Virus record (IMG/VR): IMGVR_UViG_3300045999_005135
Span: 1 to 34,981 of that record
Strand: one strand, 5' to 3'
Length of the DNA: 34,981 bases
DNA from: a virus
Part shown: in pieces, positions 6,375 through 13,155 of the stretch
How the letters are laid out: each line of letters begins with the position of its first letter
How positions within the stretch are numbered: the stretch's first letter is position 1
Program-made: the position numbers and the translations under genes
Notes under the pieces: model-generated
Database searches by the model: none
What the model saw: the letters and a program-made list of their open reading frames with translations, nothing else
Told to the model about the DNA's origin: nothing

Positions 6375-7315
6375 TTCGCCTCCGCTGTTAGGTCGTGGAA
6401 TGCCGCCACCGTCGCCAAGAACTTCGGAACATCCTGGCGGATGCGTTCGAGCACCCGGTCTGATGCCTCTGTCCAATCCTGCTCCGGTGTGATCTGCTCT
6501 TTGGCTCGCAGGAATTCTGTTGCTGCGGCGCCGTGTTTGGCGACCTCGATCGTCCAATCCTCGGTCTTGACGACCATCACTGGTGCTGGTGCTGGCGCCG
6601 GTGCCGCCTTCGCGATCGGGAACAGGTGCGAGACGCTGGCCCACTCCAACGGTAACTCCTCCGCCAGCCCACTGCGGGTCTTCGCGTCGTAGGCCGCGCT
6701 GTGTGTGGTCAGCAGGATGCGCTCCTTGCCGCCGATGCCCTTGCCCTTGCCGGTGTCGGTGGTCGAGACCTTGGTCTTAAACCGTAAGAACCAAAGCTCG
6801 TCCGCGAACTCCTTGAGCAGTGGTGAGCTTTGCTTACTGAGTTTGAGTTCGTAGCGGTCGTATGCTGCGAGAGCATCCGGTGCCTCAAACCGCACTATTT
6901 TGCTGTGAGCGATCAACACGACATTCTTGCCTGCGTCGATCAGCGTATCGATGCTGGCGAGCATGCGGCTCATCCGCTCTGCCACCATCACCCAGCCCTT
7001 GCCAAAGCCGAAATCCTCGATGCTTGTCTTCTTGCTGGTCGCCAGCAGGTCTTCGACGCAGAGACGCTCCGCCCAATCGGCCGAGTCGATAACGATGGTC
7101 TGGTAGTCGGTAGCCTTAGCTTCCGCCAGCGAGTCCGTGAGTTGTTTCCAACTGCCGATGTCGCAACGATCGACGTTGAGATGGCTGGTGCCCTGCTCGA
7201 TGTCGAGGAAAAGCGGGTTCGGGAACTGCGCTGCGAATGTGCTTTTGCCTACGCTCTCCACTCCGTAGAGGACGACGCGCTGGGCGCGTGCTTGTTTGCC
7301 TTTTGTTATTTTCAT
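6371..7315 (-). CDS. Sak4-like RecA-fold ATPase (recombinase)
   Basis: A 314-residue ATP-binding protein of the Sak4/AAA_24 type. The Walker A is GVESVGKS (18-25), the Walker B TIVIDSADW (73-81), and VVLIAHSKI is a RecA-fold sensor-like strand. A proline-alanine linker (PAPAPAPAP, about residue 240) leads to a C-terminal tail of about 70 residues. Sak4 proteins act as phage single-strand annealing recombinases and are known to work with a phage SSB, here encoded two genes downstream. This order supports a recombination-repair role. ATGA overlap with the nuclease gene. Confidence 0.8.
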   Translation of the reverse strand: MKITKGKQARAQRVVLYGVESVGKSTFAAQFPNPLFLDIEQGTSHLNVDRCDIGSWKQLTDSLAEAKATDYQTIVIDSADWAERLCVEDLLATSKKTSIEDFGFGKGWVMVAERMSRMLASIDTLIDAGKNVVLIAHSKIVRFEAPDALAAYDRYELKLSKQSSPLLKEFADELWFLRFKTKVSTTDTGKGKGIGGKERILLTTHSAAYDAKTRSGLAEELPLEWASVSHLFPIAKAAPAPAPAPVMVVKTEDWTIEVAKHGAAATEFLRAKEQITPEQDWTEASDRVLERIRQDVPKFLATVAAFHDLTAEAK

Positions 7316-7332
7316 ATGTTAACTTTCTATTT

Positions 7333-8154
7333 TTATAAATCTTGAGGTGAAATAAATCCGCGATAGAAATCACGGCACTCGGATAATAAAGACTCAACAT
7401 TCACGGTGTTAAGATTTTTATTTGGGTTTTTTAAGGCATACAATGAGTATGCAAATACAGTATTTGGATTTATTTCAGTAATAGACCTATCTTTTCTACT
7501 ATTACTTTGGCCAGTTAGCCGTTGATGTAATGCTCTAAGGCTTGGCGTGACGCATTGCACTGTTTCGAGTTTGCGTAAATCCAACAATATGAAATCCCTG
7601 TATTCATGGAAGCAGTTTTTTGCTCCGTATTTTTGTTTAAAAAATACAAAAGCCGCCTTGACAGGACTGGTTGATATTTTTTGTCTGGTTGATCCGCATA
7701 CGTCAATAAGACGTTTACAATCATCCAAGATAAGTGAGCGCATTACTTCAAGGTCGTATCGTCCAGGTCTCTGATTTATTACTATCCTTGTAAAAAATGA
7801 AATTATTTCCGCAAAACGTTTATCTACATCTAACAAGGTAGCGGTATTTCGCCTTGATCCTTGATCCATATCTGGAACGGAGTCAAGTGATACTCCAGTT
7901 GTCACCATTAAGGAAATTGCAATATCTGCTTTTATAATTGCAAGCAATCTGTGCTGGCCATCAACCAAGTTGCCGAATTTATCAAAAGCAATGCCTTGAT
8001 GCGTAGTCGTCCATTTCCCCGACTTCATTATTTGTGCGAATCTTATGACATTCGTCCAGTTTATTACTTTGCGTGGATTGTTAAAGTTTGCATTTTCAAT
8101 CCATTCTTTCGCCTGATCAGGCGTGACTCTAATTATTTGAGTTGTCATTTTCAT
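7333..8154 (-). CDS. ParB-like nuclease-domain protein
   Basis: A 273-residue protein with a ParB/sulfiredoxin-fold motif DGQHRLLAI (65-73) after NPRKVINW and ending SPQDL. Phages carry many single-domain ParB-like proteins of unclear role; DNA binding, CTP binding or nuclease activity have been reported in the superfamily. Composition stands out: line 7381-7440 has 18 G+C of 60, against 37 of 60 in 6961-7020 next door, so the gene was probably acquired separately. Its start overlaps the RuvC-like gene by 26 bp; MTTQ at 8148 is an alternative start. Confidence 0.7.
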   Translation of the reverse strand: MKMTTQIIRVTPDQAKEWIENANFNNPRKVINWTNVIRFAQIMKSGKWTTTHQGIAFDKFGNLVDGQHRLLAIIKADIAISLMVTTGVSLDSVPDMDQGSRRNTATLLDVDKRFAEIISFFTRIVINQRPGRYDLEVMRSLILDDCKRLIDVCGSTRQKISTSPVKAAFVFFKQKYGAKNCFHEYRDFILLDLRKLETVQCVTPSLRALHQRLTGQSNSRKDRSITEINPNTVFAYSLYALKNPNKNLNTVNVESLLSECRDFYRGFISPQDL

Positions 8155-8596
8155 TTTTTATTTCATGTTTTGTTGTTTCGGCAGCGTAAACGGCTACTGC
8201 CAGAGCCGCCCAAGTGTGGGATTTAATGCCGTAGGTTCCCCCCGGCTGTTTCTTCGTGCCTTGCGGCCCGAAAATGTCTATAAGTCTTTGGCGGATGTTT
8301 GCGTCCTTGGCTCGCATAGAGCCGCAGAGATACATTTTTATGTCCTTGCGGTAGCAGAGCCGGACGTCCGTGCGTGCCACCTCAATAAACCGCCCGATCC
8401 AGACGCAGGTTTCAAAGGTGCTGGCCCCGACCGCCATGCCATAGGATGCAATCATCTCGCAGGCCACGCTGTTGTATTCGCGCCCGATCAGGATTTGCCT
8501 GATCTCTGTATTCGGCAGGTGGCCGTGGTCGATTATCAGGCCGTGGTCAAATTGGACAAACGCGGTGTGGGTTGTCCCGGGGTCAAGAGCGATCAT
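8129..8596 (-). CDS. RuvC-like Holliday junction resolvase
   Basis: A 155-residue protein with RuvC-fold features: MIALDPGTTHT at the N-terminus (Asp5), VACEMIASYG (Glu47), and a C-terminal helix SHTWAALAVAVYA. The third metal ligand position aligns with His127, as in Thermus RuvC, which uses His there. The fourth, usually Asp, aligns with Ala130. It probably resolves branched DNA before packaging. The start follows GAGGAGG at about 11 nt. Possible loss of the fourth ligand makes activity uncertain. Confidence 0.72.
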   Translation of the reverse strand: MIALDPGTTHTAFVQFDHGLIIDHGHLPNTEIRQILIGREYNSVACEMIASYGMAVGASTFETCVWIGRFIEVARTDVRLCYRKDIKMYLCGSMRAKDANIRQRLIDIFGPQGTKKQPGGTYGIKSHTWAALAVAVYAAETTKHEIKNENDNSNN

Positions 8597-8597
8597 G

Positions 8598-8759
8598 CTA
8601 ATCTTCCTCCTCGAACTCGCGCCAGCGGCGTTGTTTCTCTCGGCGGCGCATGTCGTGCTGGCGCATCCGCCACAGGATATTTTGCTGTCCGCACCAGTAA
8701 GATGCGAAGCACGAGCCGAGAGTTAAGATTGCAATACAGATGGCGAGAGTTGCGCTCAT
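8598..8759 (-). CDS. Small single-span membrane protein
   Basis: A 53-residue product: MSATLAICIAILTLGSCFAS forms a hydrophobic helix, followed by YWCGQQNILW and a strongly basic stretch (RMRQHDMRRREKQRRWRE) ending EEED. This predicts one membrane helix with a charged cytoplasmic tail. It overlaps the upstream small gene by ATGA and precedes the RuvC-like gene by one base. Function unknown. Confidence 0.6.
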   Translation of the reverse strand: MSATLAICIAILTLGSCFASYWCGQQNILWRMRQHDMRRREKQRRWREFEEED

Positions 8760-8929
8760 TTTTCACCCTTCTCCCAGTTTGCATATTTTTCCCAAAGCTC
8801 CGGCCAAGTCGCCTTGATCTTCGCAAGGTTTTCGGGGTCTGCCTTTGTCGCTGCGCGAGCCAAGGCATAGACAAACGAGCCGCCAAAAAGATGCATGTTC
8901 TCGATAACCTTAGAATCGGCTCCGCTCAT
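8756..8929 (-). CDS. Small hypothetical protein (57 aa)
   Basis: A 57-residue soluble product starting MSGADSKVIENMHLFGG and ending WEKYANWEKGEK, mostly helical. It shares TAATG and ATGA overlaps with its upstream and downstream neighbours, which supports its reality despite its size. No family recognised. Confidence 0.6.
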   Translation of the reverse strand: MSGADSKVIENMHLFGGSFVYALARAATKADPENLAKIKATWPELWEKYANWEKGEK

Positions 8930-9117
8930 TATGCTTCCTCCGGTGAATCAGGGAACGGCATCCAGTGAGTGACCTCGCCCTCAACCTTACCACCGCTTAG
9001 ATACCGCCAGTCCTGACCGTCATCGTATCCGGCCTCTACCTCGCCATCCTCAGTAGCGATCAGAACACTGCTGTCAGTGTCCGGCATTAATTTGCCTGCT
9101 TTTATCCACGCGCTCAT
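8929..9117 (-). CDS. DUF551 domain protein
   Basis: A 62-residue protein, MSAWIKAGKLMPDTDSSVLI at the N-terminus and VTHWMPFPDSPEEA at the end, the pattern of the DUF551 family of small phage proteins (W-I-x...P near the start, HWMPxP near the end). Function unknown. The ATG at 9117 is chosen because a GGAGG lies 8 nt upstream; the frame extends to a GTG at 9141 without such a site. Confidence 0.8.
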   Translation of the reverse strand: MSAWIKAGKLMPDTDSSVLIATEDGEVEAGYDDGQDWRYLSGGKVEGEVTHWMPFPDSPEEA

Positions 9118-9233
9118 CGTGCGATCCTCCAGGTGATCCACGCCAAGGCGAGGATTGGTGTGATGATGCCGAGGTATTGAATGAAGTATCCGACGCTTCG
9201 ACAGACGGCTGAAGGGTCATTTAGGTCGATCAT
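9114..9233 (-). CDS. Very small membrane protein (39 aa)
   Basis: A 39-residue product MIDLNDPSAVCRSVGYFIQY followed by LGIITPILALAWITWRIAR. Residues 14-36 form one hydrophobic helix with a basic end. Its ATG overlaps the stop of the upstream gene (ATGA) and its stop overlaps the DUF551 start (ATGA), and its end carries the DUF551 ribosome binding site. Function unknown. Confidence 0.5.
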   Translation of the reverse strand: MIDLNDPSAVCRSVGYFIQYLGIITPILALAWITWRIAR

Positions 9234-9376
9234 AATTTAGTAGGGTTGGTGTGGAGGGATGGAATGCCGTGTTTGCTCAAAAATTTAGCATTGGCATCAG
9301 TCAGGGAGGCAGCGCGGACGATATCGCGAATAGTTCCAAAAAGAGGGTCGTAGCCCTCGCAGAGGTAGAGTTTCAT
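9230..9376 (-). CDS. Small hypothetical protein (48 aa)
   Basis: MKLYLCEGYDPLFGTIRDIV continuing to HTNPTKL, 48 residues with no recognised family. The frame stays open further upstream to an ATG at 9442 and a TTG at 9457, so the start is uncertain; the chosen ATG gives the most protein-like N-terminus. The stop overlaps the next start as ATGA. Confidence 0.5.
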   Translation of the reverse strand: MKLYLCEGYDPLFGTIRDIVRAASLTDANAKFLSKHGIPSLHTNPTKL

Positions 9377-9464
9377 TTTGTATTTGTATTTCTGTTTCTC
9401 TCGTTCGGGTTCCTCCCGTTCGATGTGCAGACCTTCTAACATCTGCAAAAAATGCAAAGATAAT

Positions 9465-9483
9465 TTTTCGCGAAGGGCGAAAA
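9465..9483. other. Stem-loop between genes
   Basis: TTTTCGC (9465-9471) and GCGAAAA (9477-9483) form a 7-bp hairpin around GAAGG. It lies in the 169-bp gap 9377-9545, which otherwise shows no convincing gene beyond the possible extension of the 48-residue protein. No U-run follows on the minus strand, so it is not a clear terminator. Confidence 0.35.
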
Positions 9484-9545
9484 TAAATATTGCGAAAAAG
9501 CTTTACATGCCTTCGCACCCAATGCCAGCGCGGATCTGCGGGCTT

Positions 9546-9827
9546 TTACGGCTTAATAATCGGACGGTAAAAATTTGTCAGAGCAACTTTACCAGAATTA
9601 AGAATCCGTGTTTTTTTGCATTCAAATTTTCCAGATTCGACCGCTACCCTCATGCTCGTGCTGAGAGTATTTGCCCGCCTCCCCGTCTCTGTAGATAGGT
9701 CATATACCGTCTTCCACCCTTGTTTGCGCAGGAGTTCTGCATCCTCAACGATGTTGTTTGCGAACGCCTGAGACCAAGCCTTGTCTATATCGGTAAGAGC
9801 CACGGATTTTGTTTTTTTCTCTCGCAT
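9546..9827 (-). CDS. Winged-helix-like small DNA-binding protein
   Basis: A 93-residue protein. It resembles small phage winged-helix proteins: TVYDLSTETGRRANTLSTSM looks like the recognition unit, and VESGKFECKK then KVALTNFYRPI like the wing and a Y-R-P ending. It may regulate transcription (inference). The ATG at 9827 (MREKKTKSVAL) overlaps the phosphoesterase gene by about 43 bp; the longer frame upstream reads as shadow. Confidence 0.6.
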   Translation of the reverse strand: MREKKTKSVALTDIDKAWSQAFANNIVEDAELLRKQGWKTVYDLSTETGRRANTLSTSMRVAVESGKFECKKTRILNSGKVALTNFYRPIIKP

Positions 9828-10516
9828 AAATTCACGGTGATGGAGTTGTCGGTGTAATGCCCGTAAGCAAAGCCCTGAGACCATGCAAGTGTCGCCCGGC
9901 GTTGGCTCGAGTAGTCCATGTCAAATCGCGCCAGCATGCCGACGCAGTATCCGGTTGCTCCGTCGAGAGTCCTTGCGCGCTCGCTGCCAACCCGGTGTAA
10001 ATGTGCCATGAGCATGTTGCCGTAGGTCTCTGCGTGGTCACGGATGGCTTGCACATTATACATGTAGCCGTGCAGGAATTTTGTTCCTCCGAGTTCGGCG
10101 TAGGATCGAATGTGATACGGATACAGGCGCGCCTTGAGCTTCTTGGCTGTCGCCTCAATAGCTTGGATGGTCAGTGTCGCTGCGTGCGCTGAGAGCGCGT
10201 TTGGCGATGATGCGAGCTTGTAAAGCCTGGCTTCATGATTTCCGTATAAAATGTGCTGCGGGCGGAGTTCGTGCAGAAAATCAATGCCTGCGCTGAGGTC
10301 GTCGCTCACGCTCGCTGCGCGATCAGCAGAGTTGGGATCGTTGACGGCTCCGGAGCGGAATGCGGCGAGGTCAAGAAAGTCGCCAAGGTGAAATGTCGTG
10401 TCCGGTTTCCATCGTTCCTTAAACGCAAGCACGGCCTTGCGAGCCTCCTCGTCGATCTGATCGCCATGGGAGCATCCAACTGCCATCCATTTTTTCCACT
10501 TTTTTGTCGGTGTCAT
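9785..10516 (-). CDS. Calcineurin-like metallophosphoesterase
   Basis: A 243-residue metal-dependent phosphoesterase, start MTPTKKWKKWMAVGCSHGD. Motifs in order: C15-S-H17 (normally D-x-H), HLGDFLD (43-49, Asp46), YGNHEARL (91-98), KFLHGY (His149) and AHLHR (171-175, normally G-H-x-H). Such phage enzymes may act on nucleotides, cyclic nucleotides or nucleic-acid ends; the substrate is unknown. The first Asp replaced by Cys and the Gly by Ala in the last motif are departures from the family consensus. The frame runs upstream to 10651, but this overlaps the previous gene. Confidence 0.75.
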   Translation of the reverse strand: MTPTKKWKKWMAVGCSHGDQIDEEARKAVLAFKERWKPDTTFHLGDFLDLAAFRSGAVNDPNSADRAASVSDDLSAGIDFLHELRPQHILYGNHEARLYKLASSPNALSAHAATLTIQAIEATAKKLKARLYPYHIRSYAELGGTKFLHGYMYNVQAIRDHAETYGNMLMAHLHRVGSERARTLDGATGYCVGMLARFDMDYSSQRRATLAWSQGFAYGHYTDNSITVNLCERKKQNPWLLPI

Positions 10517-10517
10517 A

Positions 10518-10775
10518 TTAAGGTAGGTCAGGGATTTCGTTATCTTTGCGGAGTTCCCAAATATAGGAGCGAACTTTTTCAAGGGTGGCGTCGCAGGCTG
10601 CGTGCGTCTCACCTTCTTCGTCTCGCCATTCGCGGAATTCTCCTGAGCCATGTTTGAGGAAGGAGCGAATCTCGTTGAGAAGGTCGTCGAGCACTAAGAT
10701 CGCATCCATTCCTTTGACGGCGCAAATGTGCTCGCATCTTTCTTCGGGTAGTGTGAATTCAAGTGTGGCTTTCAT
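10518..10775 (-). CDS. Conserved small phage protein
   Basis: An 85-residue protein starting MKATLEFTLPEERCEHICAV with a helical middle (MDAILVLDDLLNEIRSFLKHG) and a C-terminal helix ending NEIPDLP. This LPEE...H...A...G pattern occurs in small phage proteins of unknown function. It overlaps its upstream neighbour by ATGA. Confidence 0.68.
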   Translation of the reverse strand: MKATLEFTLPEERCEHICAVKGMDAILVLDDLLNEIRSFLKHGSGEFREWRDEEGETHAACDATLEKVRSYIWELRKDNEIPDLP

Positions 10776-11017
10776 GCTTCGGCTTCCTCTTCTTCGTCGT
10801 CTTCGCCTTCGATCGGCCAGAGTATGTCATCGGCATCACCAGCAAGGCTGCGACATGCGTATTCGTTCCCGTGCTTCATGTGCATGTGGTAGGTCTCCCC
10901 TCCGTCTTCCCAAGAGACAATAACAACTCCGCAGTCAAAGTGCTCCGCCAGCATCTGCCGGACTTGGAGCATGATTGTTTCTCGATCTGGCGGTGATTTG
11001 ATTTTTGTGTGTTTCAT
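10772..11017 (-). CDS. Small hypothetical protein with acidic tail
   Basis: An 81-residue protein starting MKHTKIKSPPDRETIMLQVR, with a middle of likely strands (CGVVIVSWEDGGETYHMHMK) and an extremely acidic tail (EGEDDEEEEAEA). Function unknown; the acidic tail could mediate interaction or mimic DNA. The start lies just after the endolysin stop. Confidence 0.6.
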   Translation of the reverse strand: MKHTKIKSPPDRETIMLQVRQMLAEHFDCGVVIVSWEDGGETYHMHMKHGNEYACRSLAGDADDILWPIEGEDDEEEEAEA

Positions 11018-11019
11018 AG

Positions 11020-11595
11020 TCACTGGGTCATCTGAAAATGCATGCCGTCGCGCCCGATTGTTGCTCCGAGATTGATCCACCCGTGCTGCGCGAAGACTTC
11101 GATGACGCGAAGCGGCATGTGTGCGCGGGTTGGCCAAGCGGTGTGCAGTCCGTTGCGATCTGCGTCGAGATCGATTGCCGCTGCCCAAGAATGCTTGCTC
11201 GGCTCGCTGCCGCCTCGTTGGGCGCGCACTGCGTAAGAGCCGAAGAACCTGTCTACGCCTGCCTCCGCGCGGTTTGCTGGGGTTGGGTAGTAGTCGAGCA
11301 GGGTTTCTAAAACCGACGACAAACTCTCGTGGCATTTTGCGTGGATCGCAATGCCGTCGATTGTTTTGTTTGTATCGTAGAGATAAATCTGAAACGGCGG
11401 TTTGATCCGCACGAGCGGCACACTCGCAGGGTCTCCGTAGAATGCCCTGCAAGCCGCTGTGCTGGCCTTTGGCGATGTGCCGGGCTGCATAGCCCTGAGA
11501 TGCCGCGTGAGCGCACGGATGCTCTCCGGCCCCCACCATCCGTCAGGCTTCGCGCCGATGCGAGCCTGCATGGACTCGATCTGAGCGCGGTTCAC
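11020..11595 (-). CDS. Endolysin: M15-type (VanY-like) peptidase
   Basis: A 191-residue cell-wall hydrolase. Residues 1-35 resemble a peptidoglycan-binding repeat (MQARIGAKPDGWWGPESIRA). The catalytic part has SKHSWAAAIDLD (133-144), matching the VanY S-x-H-x-x-x-x-A-x-D zinc motif (His135, Asp142), and GRDGMHFQ (181-188) with His186 as the third ligand. It would cleave peptide cross-links in peptidoglycan at lysis. It starts with GTG overlapping the previous stop as GTGA, and lies last in the lysis cassette. Confidence 0.85.
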   Translation of the reverse strand: MNRAQIESMQARIGAKPDGWWGPESIRALTRHLRAMQPGTSPKASTAACRAFYGDPASVPLVRIKPPFQIYLYDTNKTIDGIAIHAKCHESLSSVLETLLDYYPTPANRAEAGVDRFFGSYAVRAQRGGSEPSKHSWAAAIDLDADRNGLHTAWPTRAHMPLRVIEVFAQHGWINLGATIGRDGMHFQMTQ

Positions 11596-11768
11596 TTTTG
11601 CTCTTTGCGGATGATGTTTATTGCGCCGACTATTGCCAGTCCCCCAGCCACAATGTGGTTCTGGAGTTCGGGTTCGAGCTGCACGCCAAGGGCAGTGGCG
11701 ATCAGGATCAGACCGCGCCAGGTGCTCGTCTCGTTGAGTTTGTTGAGTGCGAGGATGAGATATTTCAT
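11592..11768 (-). CDS. Small membrane protein, holin-like
   Basis: A 58-residue product: MKYLILALNKLNETSTWRGL, a hydrophobic stretch ILIATALGVQLEPEL, then IVAGGLAIVGAINIIRKEQK. Two short hydrophobic segments separated by an acidic turn and a charged C-terminus are typical of small phage holin-like proteins. Placed directly before the endolysin with GTGA overlap, it may act as a holin or antiholin with the other small membrane protein at 11962-12153. Confidence 0.65.
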   Translation of the reverse strand: MKYLILALNKLNETSTWRGLILIATALGVQLEPELQNHIVAGGLAIVGAINIIRKEQK

Positions 11769-11965
11769 TTGTCTTTTAGGGTTCGTGAGAAGGACTCAAA
11801 AGCATACTGCATACTCGGAGTCTTTTGCGTTGTGGTGTTGTTGGATTCGTAGACGATGTTGACCCGCACCGATCCAAGCGCACCGACGTGAGATCCGACC
11901 GGCGGGATTGGAATCGAGATGCATCCTGGGAGTGCGAGAGCGAGGGCGATCAGGATTGCTTTCAT
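11765..11965 (-). CDS. Small lipoprotein, spanin candidate
   Basis: A 66-residue protein with a short lipoprotein signal peptide: MKAILIALALALPGC, where LPGC is the lipobox and Cys15 the acylated residue. The mature part starts ISIPIPPVG and is proline-rich at first, as in outer-membrane spanin Rz1. No obvious inner-membrane partner with a periplasmic coiled coil is adjacent, so the spanin role is inferred from size, lipobox and position in the lysis cassette. ATGA overlaps its neighbours. Confidence 0.62.
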   Translation of the reverse strand: MKAILIALALALPGCISIPIPPVGSHVGALGSVRVNIVYESNNTTTQKTPSMQYAFESFSRTLKDK

Positions 11966-12153
11966 TCTTTTTTGTATGTGCCGTGCCACAGTTTGAGTCC
12001 GACGTAAACTGCGGTCAGGATCGCCGTTAGCAGGCCGATGCAGGAGATTCCGAATTTGAGGTAAATATCGAATTCCTGCACTTGGTTGATGACTAAGGAC
12101 GACGCGGCAACGAGCGTTCCAAAAGTTCCGATTATTGTGGTGTTGTCCGTCAT
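11962..12153 (-). CDS. Two-span membrane protein, holin candidate
   Basis: A 63-residue protein MTDNTTIIGTFGTLVAASSL... with two hydrophobic segments, about residues 6-22 and 33-55 (FGISCIGLLTAILTAVYVG), and a charged C-terminus KLWHGTYKKE. This is the arrangement of class II holins. Location upstream of the lipoprotein and endolysin supports a role in membrane permeabilisation at lysis. The longer upstream frame is rejected since it overlaps the preceding gene and looks like shadow. Confidence 0.65.
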   Translation of the reverse strand: MTDNTTIIGTFGTLVAASSLVINQVQEFDIYLKFGISCIGLLTAILTAVYVGLKLWHGTYKKE

Positions 12154-12157
12154 AAAA

Positions 12158-12367
12158 TTAAGAAATTTGATGTATCCAGCTTGGTAAAATTGTGCCCTTG
12201 GGTAGCATTGCGCTCCACGTCCACTCTGTCGGGTCTTCGGGATCGTTCGGCATTGGGACAAGCGTGACTCCCCACTGCATTGGGCGAGTCTTGGTGTGGT
12301 CGGTCTGATCCCAACAATACCACGGGAGGTCGTTATCGTGCAGCTCGGTGGCTTGGTAGGTGTTCAT
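12158..12367 (-). CDS. Small hypothetical protein after the adhesin gene
   Basis: A 69-residue Trp- and Pro-rich protein, MNTYQATELHDNDLPWYCWD to ILPSWIHQIS. Not recognised. It may be a tail-fibre accessory or chaperone because it follows the adhesin gene. A GTG at 12376 overlapping the previous stop (GTGA) is an alternative start that adds three residues. Confidence 0.58.
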   Translation of the reverse strand: MNTYQATELHDNDLPWYCWDQTDHTKTRPMQWGVTLVPMPNDPEDPTEWTWSAMLPKGTILPSWIHQIS

Positions 12368-12372
12368 GGATG

Positions 12373-13155
12373 TCACAATCCGAGTCCTTGTCCGAGGGTT
12401 TGCTTTAGTAATTCGTTAAAAACCGAATCGCTAACTGTTCCAGATATTAATCCAGCTAAAGCGATTGGCCCATTAAAACCACGCGCTCCATCACTTCTTG
12501 AGCCAATAAAAACCTTTGGCGTAGTGCTTGTGTTTAGCGTTAGACCATGAGTCGCAGATGCAATTTCAATGCCGTTTTTTGAGAGGGCGTGAGTGCTGGA
12601 GTTTAGTTTGTAAATATGAGCATCGAAGTTAGCTGACAAAGTATATGCTGGGGTAAGTCCATTGTTTGCAGCTGTAGAAAAAGCGTATGCGGAGTTTTGA
12701 TTCCCGCCAAAATTTTGAAATCCAAGTGCCCAATTTCGGTTTGGGTTTGTGCCTGTGTCATTATCAATAATCGACGTGCTTGATACCGATGGTATTGACG
12801 TCACCTTTGTGATTGCAAAAGCAACAAGTGGGTAGCTTACAAAAGATAAGTTGGTTGAAATTTGTTGAGAAGATGCAGCCGCAAACGTCACCCCATCCGT
12901 CCCCCAAGTCGGCCCGTTTACGAGCGTGCCGTTGTAAGTCCCAAGCCCCCCCAGCGAGTATGCAGTTGAGCCTGTGCCTGCGTTCTGCGTTGAGCGGAGC
13001 GGCCAGCACACCATGCTGTTGTAAAGGCCCAAAGTTTTCATGCCGATCACGAATCGGTTGATCGCGTCGAAGTCCGTTGCACCGGATGCAGCCACGAATG
13101 CGGTTGCGTCTGCGTCGATCAGCTTTTTAGAAATGAAGGGAGCAGCTAAAATCAT
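12373..13155 (-). CDS. Tail adhesin with LamG-like domain
   Basis: A 260-residue protein. Residues 20-45 (AFVAASGATDFDAINRFVIG) and CWPLRSTQNAGTGSTAYSLG are typical of phage proteins that carry a concanavalin A/LamG-like lectin domain. The rest is Ser, Thr, Asn and Gly-rich beta structure, ending FNELLKQTLGQGLGL. It probably binds host surface sugars as a tail-tip or fibre protein. Its 3' half is AT-rich (23 G+C of 60 in 12601-12660) compared with the 5' end, which suggests domain exchange. ATGA overlap with the upstream tail gene. Confidence 0.65.
   Translation of the reverse strand: MILAAPFISKKLIDADATAFVAASGATDFDAINRFVIGMKTLGLYNSMVCWPLRSTQNAGTGSTAYSLGGLGTYNGTLVNGPTWGTDGVTFAAASSQQISTNLSFVSYPLVAFAITKVTSIPSVSSTSIIDNDTGTNPNRNWALGFQNFGGNQNSAYAFSTAANNGLTPAYTLSANFDAHIYKLNSSTHALSKNGIEIASATHGLTLNTSTTPKVFIGSRSDGARGFNGPIALAGLISGTVSDSVFNELLKQTLGQGLGL

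Noticed and set aside
10772-11539. 255-residue minus-strand frame extending over the endolysin
   Set aside because: Only the last 81 residues are protein-like. The remainder is an arginine-rich shadow of the endolysin gene.
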